A DNA stretch of 34,566 bases from an uncultured bacterium (GTDB lineage: Bacteria > Bacillota_I > Bacilli_A > RFN20 > CAG-826). This document shows, piece by piece, positions 31,602-34,566 of the stretch. The stretch spans positions 1 through 34,566 of the forward strand of contig CASDYZ010000051.1 of assembly GCA_949285325.1 (NCBI GenBank), given 5' to 3'. The notes under the pieces were generated by a model, which did not search any database, was not told where the DNA came from, and saw nothing but the letters and a program-made list of their open reading frames with translations. Every line of letters starts with the position of its first letter. The stretch's first letter is position 1. The position numbers and the translations under genes were made by a program.

Positions 31602-32789
31602 ATGAGTAAAATTATCGTTCACATCGATTTGAATACTTTTTTTGTAAGATGTGAAGAAATTAAAGATCCGACATTAGAAAAAAAGGCAGTCGCCATCGGG
31701 CATGAAGGTCGAGGCGGAATTATTTCTACTTGCTCGTATGAGGCGAGAAAATATGGCGTTTCTTCTGGTATGCCGACCTTTAAGGCAAAACAAGCTTGTC
31801 CTTTTTTAATTTTAAAGCCGAGCGATTTTCCTTTTTACCGCGTCATGTCGCATTCTTTTTACCGCTTTGTAAAAAGATATACGGATAAAATTGAGCCTGC
31901 TGGTATCGATGAGCTTTACGCTGATTTTACTGATGTGCTAAAAAGTGTTAGAGATGTCGAGCAATATTTTAAAGATTTTGAAAACAAACTTTTTAATGAG
32001 ACAAAATTAAAGTGCTCTATCGGTGTCGCCCCCAATAAGTTTTTGGCGAAGATGGGAAGCGATTATAAAAAACCGATGGGAGTGACAATAATTAGAAAAA
32101 AAGATATACAAAAAATATTATATCCTCTCCCTATTCAAGATTTTTACGGTATTGGTAAAAAGACTTATCCAAGATTAAAACAAATTGGGATAAATACAAT
32201 AGGTGATTTAGCTAATATGATTTATAACAATAAAGATTTACTCATCTTAACTATTGGGGAGAATACATTTAATTATGTCAAAGATGAATTAGAAGGGAAG
32301 GGGAGCGACGTCATAAATAGTGTGCCTAACGATCCTAAATCAATTGGTAATTCTTCAACTCTTATGCACGATACATCAAACATTGAAGAAATTAAAATTA
32401 TGCTTCGTCAAATAGCAAACGAAGTATCTTTAAGAGCAAAGCAAGATAAAAAACTCGGTTCGACCATCCAACTAGTCGTTAAAAATACCGATTTTAAATC
32501 ATTTAATAAATCTATCACTTTCTCTAATCCGACAGACGATAAAGATGTCATATATAATCACGCCTTAAGACTATATGAAAATAATTTTGACGGGATGGAT
32601 GTGAGGCTAGTTGGTATCACTTTACAAAATTTAGTGTCTATTGAAGATATGTCGATACAAATGACTTTATTTGATTACGAGGAGCATGAAGAAGAGTCTA
32701 AAATTAAATTATTGATAAATGATTTAAATAGAAAGATGAATAAAAAAGTTTTCATAAGAGCTAGTCAAATAAAAAAGGAGAAAAAATAA
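31602..32789 (+). CDS. dinB: Y-family DNA polymerase (Pol IV/PolY)
   Basis: A translesion polymerase that copies damaged templates. From the ATG at 31602 (395 residues) the palm has metal ligand Asp9 (VHIDLN), steric-gate Phe14, and Asp103-Glu104 in GIDELYAD. The usual serine before IDE is replaced by glycine, but both acids are kept. The finger region SYEARKYGVSSGM, the SIGVAPNKFLAKMGSDYKKP thumb entry and helix-hairpin-helix GIGKKTYPRLKQIG follow. A sliding-clamp motif QMTLF is at 353-357. I place the start at 31602 because MSKIIVHID aligns with the family; the upstream in-frame ATG at 31584 lies within the promoter. No SD. Confidence 0.93.
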   Translation: MSKIIVHIDLNTFFVRCEEIKDPTLEKKAVAIGHEGRGGIISTCSYEARKYGVSSGMPTFKAKQACPFLILKPSDFPFYRVMSHSFYRFVKRYTDKIEPAGIDELYADFTDVLKSVRDVEQYFKDFENKLFNETKLKCSIGVAPNKFLAKMGSDYKKPMGVTIIRKKDIQKILYPLPIQDFYGIGKKTYPRLKQIGINTIGDLANMIYNNKDLLILTIGENTFNYVKDELEGKGSDVINSVPNDPKSIGNSSTLMHDTSNIEEIKIMLRQIANEVSLRAKQDKKLGSTIQLVVKNTDFKSFNKSITFSNPTDDKDVIYNHALRLYENNFDGMDVRLVGITLQNLVSIEDMSIQMTLFDYEEHEEESKIKLLINDLNRKMNKKVFIRASQIKKEKK

Positions 32790-32790
32790 T

Positions 32791-33678
32791 ATGCGTGTAC
32801 TTTTAAAAGACGCCAGCGAGATGTTCATCGAGCATATACTTGCGGAAAAAGGGCTATCTAAACAAACCGCGATCAACTATTTAGAAGATTTAAAACAATT
32901 TTTTAACTATTTTGAAGATAAAGTCTATGTCGATGAGTTAGAAGGGCAAGATCTAAATCAATTTTTGCAGTATGAATTATCCTGTGGGATGAAGGTTTCA
33001 ACCGCCTTAAGAAGGCTTTCATCAACCAAGAGTTTCTTTGTCTTTCTAGCTAAAGAAAATTTATTTAAAGATGAGATACCCTCTATCCCAACTCCAAAAA
33101 AACCAGAGAGGCTACCATCTTGTCTATCGTTTGAAGAAGTCGAACTCCTTTTAGACGCCCCATCGTTAGAAAAAAATGATGGGATTAGAGATAAAGCGAT
33201 GTTAGAGACTATGTATGCGTGTGGACTTCGAGTAAGTGAACTCTTATCTTTAGAAAGAAACAAAGTCGATTTAAAAAGAGGACTAGTGTCGATTATGGGT
33301 AAAGGGGCAAAAGAAAGAGTTGTCCCGCTTGGAGATTTCGCCATCGAATATATCGTCAAATATTTAAATGAAGTACGAAATAAAAATAAGGGGAGAGATT
33401 CTAAATATTTATTTTTATCAAAGTATGGTAAACCGATATCTAGACAGTACTTTTTTAAAGTGATAAAACAGTACGCATTTAACGCCGGGATAAAAAAAGA
33501 TATATCGCCACATACTTTAAGACATTGCTTTGCAACTCACATGTTAGAAAATGGGGCAGAGTTAAGAGCGGTGCAACAAATGCTAGGTCACACCAACATT
33601 GCCACCACGCAAATATATACTCACGTATCAAGTAAGCGTATTATATCAGCCTACGACTCATACATGAATAAAAAATAA
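32791..33678 (+). CDS. xerD: Site-specific tyrosine recombinase XerD
   Basis: XerC/D-type recombinases resolve chromosome dimers at dif sites. The 295-residue protein has an N-terminal SAM-like core-binding domain (about 5-90) and the catalytic domain with Arg147 (CGLRVSEL), Lys171 (GKGAKER), His241 and Arg244 (HTLRH), His267 (GHTNI) and nucleophile Tyr276 (QIYTH). All six active-site residues are present. The SD AAAGGAG lies in the end of dinB, one base before which dinB stops. I call it XerD rather than XerC because deoB follows, as in B. subtilis xerD-drm; no mobile-element context is present. Confidence 0.92.
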   Translation: MRVLLKDASEMFIEHILAEKGLSKQTAINYLEDLKQFFNYFEDKVYVDELEGQDLNQFLQYELSCGMKVSTALRRLSSTKSFFVFLAKENLFKDEIPSIPTPKKPERLPSCLSFEEVELLLDAPSLEKNDGIRDKAMLETMYACGLRVSELLSLERNKVDLKRGLVSIMGKGAKERVVPLGDFAIEYIVKYLNEVRNKNKGRDSKYLFLSKYGKPISRQYFFKVIKQYAFNAGIKKDISPHTLRHCFATHMLENGAELRAVQQMLGHTNIATTQIYTHVSSKRIISAYDSYMNKK

Positions 33679-33683
33679 GAGGC

Positions 33684-33697
33684 ATAACATTTGTTAT
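33684..33697. promoter_or_regulatory. Palindromic operator candidate upstream of deoB
   Basis: ATAACATTTGTTAT is a perfect 14-base palindrome. It overlaps the candidate -35 TTGTTA (33691-33696), where a bound repressor would block RNA polymerase. Confidence 0.45.
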
Positions 33698-33719
33698 ACA
33701 TTATAAAAAGTTTTAAAAT
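33691..33719 (+). promoter_or_regulatory. Sigma-A promoter for deoB
   Basis: TTGTTA (33691-33696), a 17-base spacer and TAAAAT (33714-33719) give a start near 33726 and a leader of about 47 bases. Confidence 0.55.
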
Positions 33720-33729
33720 ATGAAAGGAA

Positions 33730-33745
33730 GTTAATTAAGATTAAC
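33730..33745. repeat. Inverted repeat in the deoB leader
   Basis: GTTAAT (33730-33735) and ATTAAC (33740-33745) flank TAAG. It lies between the promoter and the SD; it could be a second operator or a small hairpin. Confidence 0.35.
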
Positions 33746-33772
33746 TCTAATAAAATGACAAGGAGGAAATAA

Positions 33773-34566
33773 ATGAATAAATACAAAAGAATATTTGTCG
33801 TCGTCATGGACTCTTTAGGTATAGGAAGTGAACCTCGTTCTAAAGAATTTGGCGATGATGGGGCTAATACTTTCGTCCACGTCGCCTCTAGATGTAATGG
33901 ACTCAATATCCCTAATTTAAACGCTTTAGGTATAAGAGATCTAGCCCCTATACAAGGTACTAGTTTTGTCTTACACCCCCATAGTTATGTCATGTGTGCC
34001 TTAGAAAAAAGTAACGGCAAAGACACGATGACAGGACACTGGGAGATGATGGGTATCAACACCACTAAACCGTTTAAAACATTTACCGACACCGGTTTCC
34101 CAAAACAATTGATCGATTTGTTAGAAAAAGAAACTGGACATAAAATAATTGGCAATTACGCGGCGAGTGGAACTGAAATTTTAAAACAGTTAGGAGAAGA
34201 ACAAAAAAGAGATAATTCTCTCATCGTCTATACGAGTGCTGACAGTGTCCTTCAAATTGCTGCCCACGAAGAGACGACTGGAGTAAAAGAACTTTATCGA
34301 TGCTGTGAAATCGCTAGAGAAATATGTATGAAAGATGAATGGAAAGTCGGTAGAATTATCGCCCGCCCATTCGTCGGGGAAAATAAAGATAATTTTAAAA
34401 GGACGCCTAATAGGCACGACCTAGCCCTTGCTCCGAGTGAAAAAACAGCGATGAACATCCTTCAAGATAATGGATATATGGTTAGTTGTATCGGTAAAAT
34501 CGGCGATATCTTCAACGGATATGGAGTTAGTAAAACTCAAAAGACAGTGAGCAATATCGACGGGAT
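33773..34566 (+). CDS. deoB: Phosphopentomutase, 3'-truncated by the window
   Basis: DeoB interconverts ribose (or deoxyribose) 1-phosphate and 5-phosphate, linking nucleoside salvage to the pentose pathway. The frame from the ATG at 33773 (SD AGGAGG six bases upstream) stays open for 264 codons to the window edge; the full enzyme is about 390 residues. Visible features: [12 protein letters not shown] at 10-21 (metal-binding Asp), DDGANTF, and [12 protein letters not shown], which contains the threonine phosphorylated in characterised homologues. [15 protein letters not shown] and GRIIARPF follow, with FKRTPNRHD. It follows xerD as in Bacillus, with its own promoter and palindromes. Confidence 0.96.
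   Translation, partial: MNKYKRIFVVVMDSLGIGSEPRSKEFGDDGANTFVHVASRCNGLNIPNLNALGIRDLAPIQGTSFVLHPHSYVMCALEKSNGKDTMTGHWEMMGINTTKPFKTFTDTGFPKQLIDLLEKETGHKIIGNYAASGTEILKQLGEEQKRDNSLIVYTSADSVLQIAAHEETTGVKELYRCCEIAREICMKDEWKVGRIIARPFVGENKDNFKRTPNRHDLALAPSEKTAMNILQDNGYMVSCIGKIGDIFNGYGVSKTQKTVSNIDG

Noticed and set aside
32791-33678. Phage or integron integrase
   Set aside because: The protein is a normal-length XerC/D with no att-like repeats, no adjacent phage genes, and a housekeeping neighbour (deoB).
1-34566. CRISPR arrays, insertion sequences, tRNA or rRNA genes
   Set aside because: I found no regularly spaced repeats of array type, no transposase, no terminal inverted repeats and no cloverleaf-like segment in the few intergenic gaps.

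Overview
This is a 34.6 kb, AT-rich, very compact bacterial chromosome segment in which every gene I support lies on the + strand. Protein content, Shine-Dalgarno (SD) sequences, a T-box leader and gene order point to the Firmicutes, class Bacilli. Several genes usually present in these clusters are missing, which suggests a streamlined Bacilli or Mollicutes-like lineage (for example an uncultured gut order). TGA is used as a stop (recJ, rel, nusB), so this is not a Mycoplasma-type genetic code. The lineage is an inference from content; no 16S gene is present.

Layout. (1) 1-5650: a 5'-truncated PH-domain membrane protein, a TPR-like protein of unknown function, trigger factor, Lon protease and the ribosome-assembly GTPase EngB. 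(2) 5650-9430: a valine-type T-box leader and valS, then a terminator whose 3' arm carries the SD of a 63-codon membrane microprotein that abuts radC. (3) 9430-10550: a promoter and structured L21-type leader, rplU, the protease gene prp and rpmA; L27 has the N-terminal extension that Prp removes. (4) 10560-14500: a membrane GT2 glycosyltransferase, obgE, a 31-codon membrane micro-ORF, ruvA and ruvB. (5) 14500-24890: fused secDF, recJ, a lipoprotein, rel, hisS and aspS, the classical Bacillus order without queA, tgt, yajC, apt or dtd. (6) 24890-31550: transketolase, a YqhY-type Asp23 protein, an unknown 5-TM protein, nusB, xseA, xseB and dxs. (7) 31550-34566: Y-family polymerase dinB, xerD and the start of deoB, which runs off the window.

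Functionally this is housekeeping: protein folding and turnover, ribosome assembly, tRNA charging, stringent response, recombination and repair, secretion, and pentose/isoprenoid precursor supply. I found no phage, IS element, CRISPR array, tRNA or rRNA, and no obvious new multi-gene system. The most interesting signals are regulatory or small-scale: a repeated CTACTA-N5-CTACTA box (11-bp period) upstream of four genes, an apparently leaderless dinB mRNA, mutually exclusive hairpins before rel, an SD embedded in a terminator stem, a canonical EF-hand loop inside SecD, extra cysteines in Rel, and several unrecognised small membrane proteins in otherwise conserved operons.
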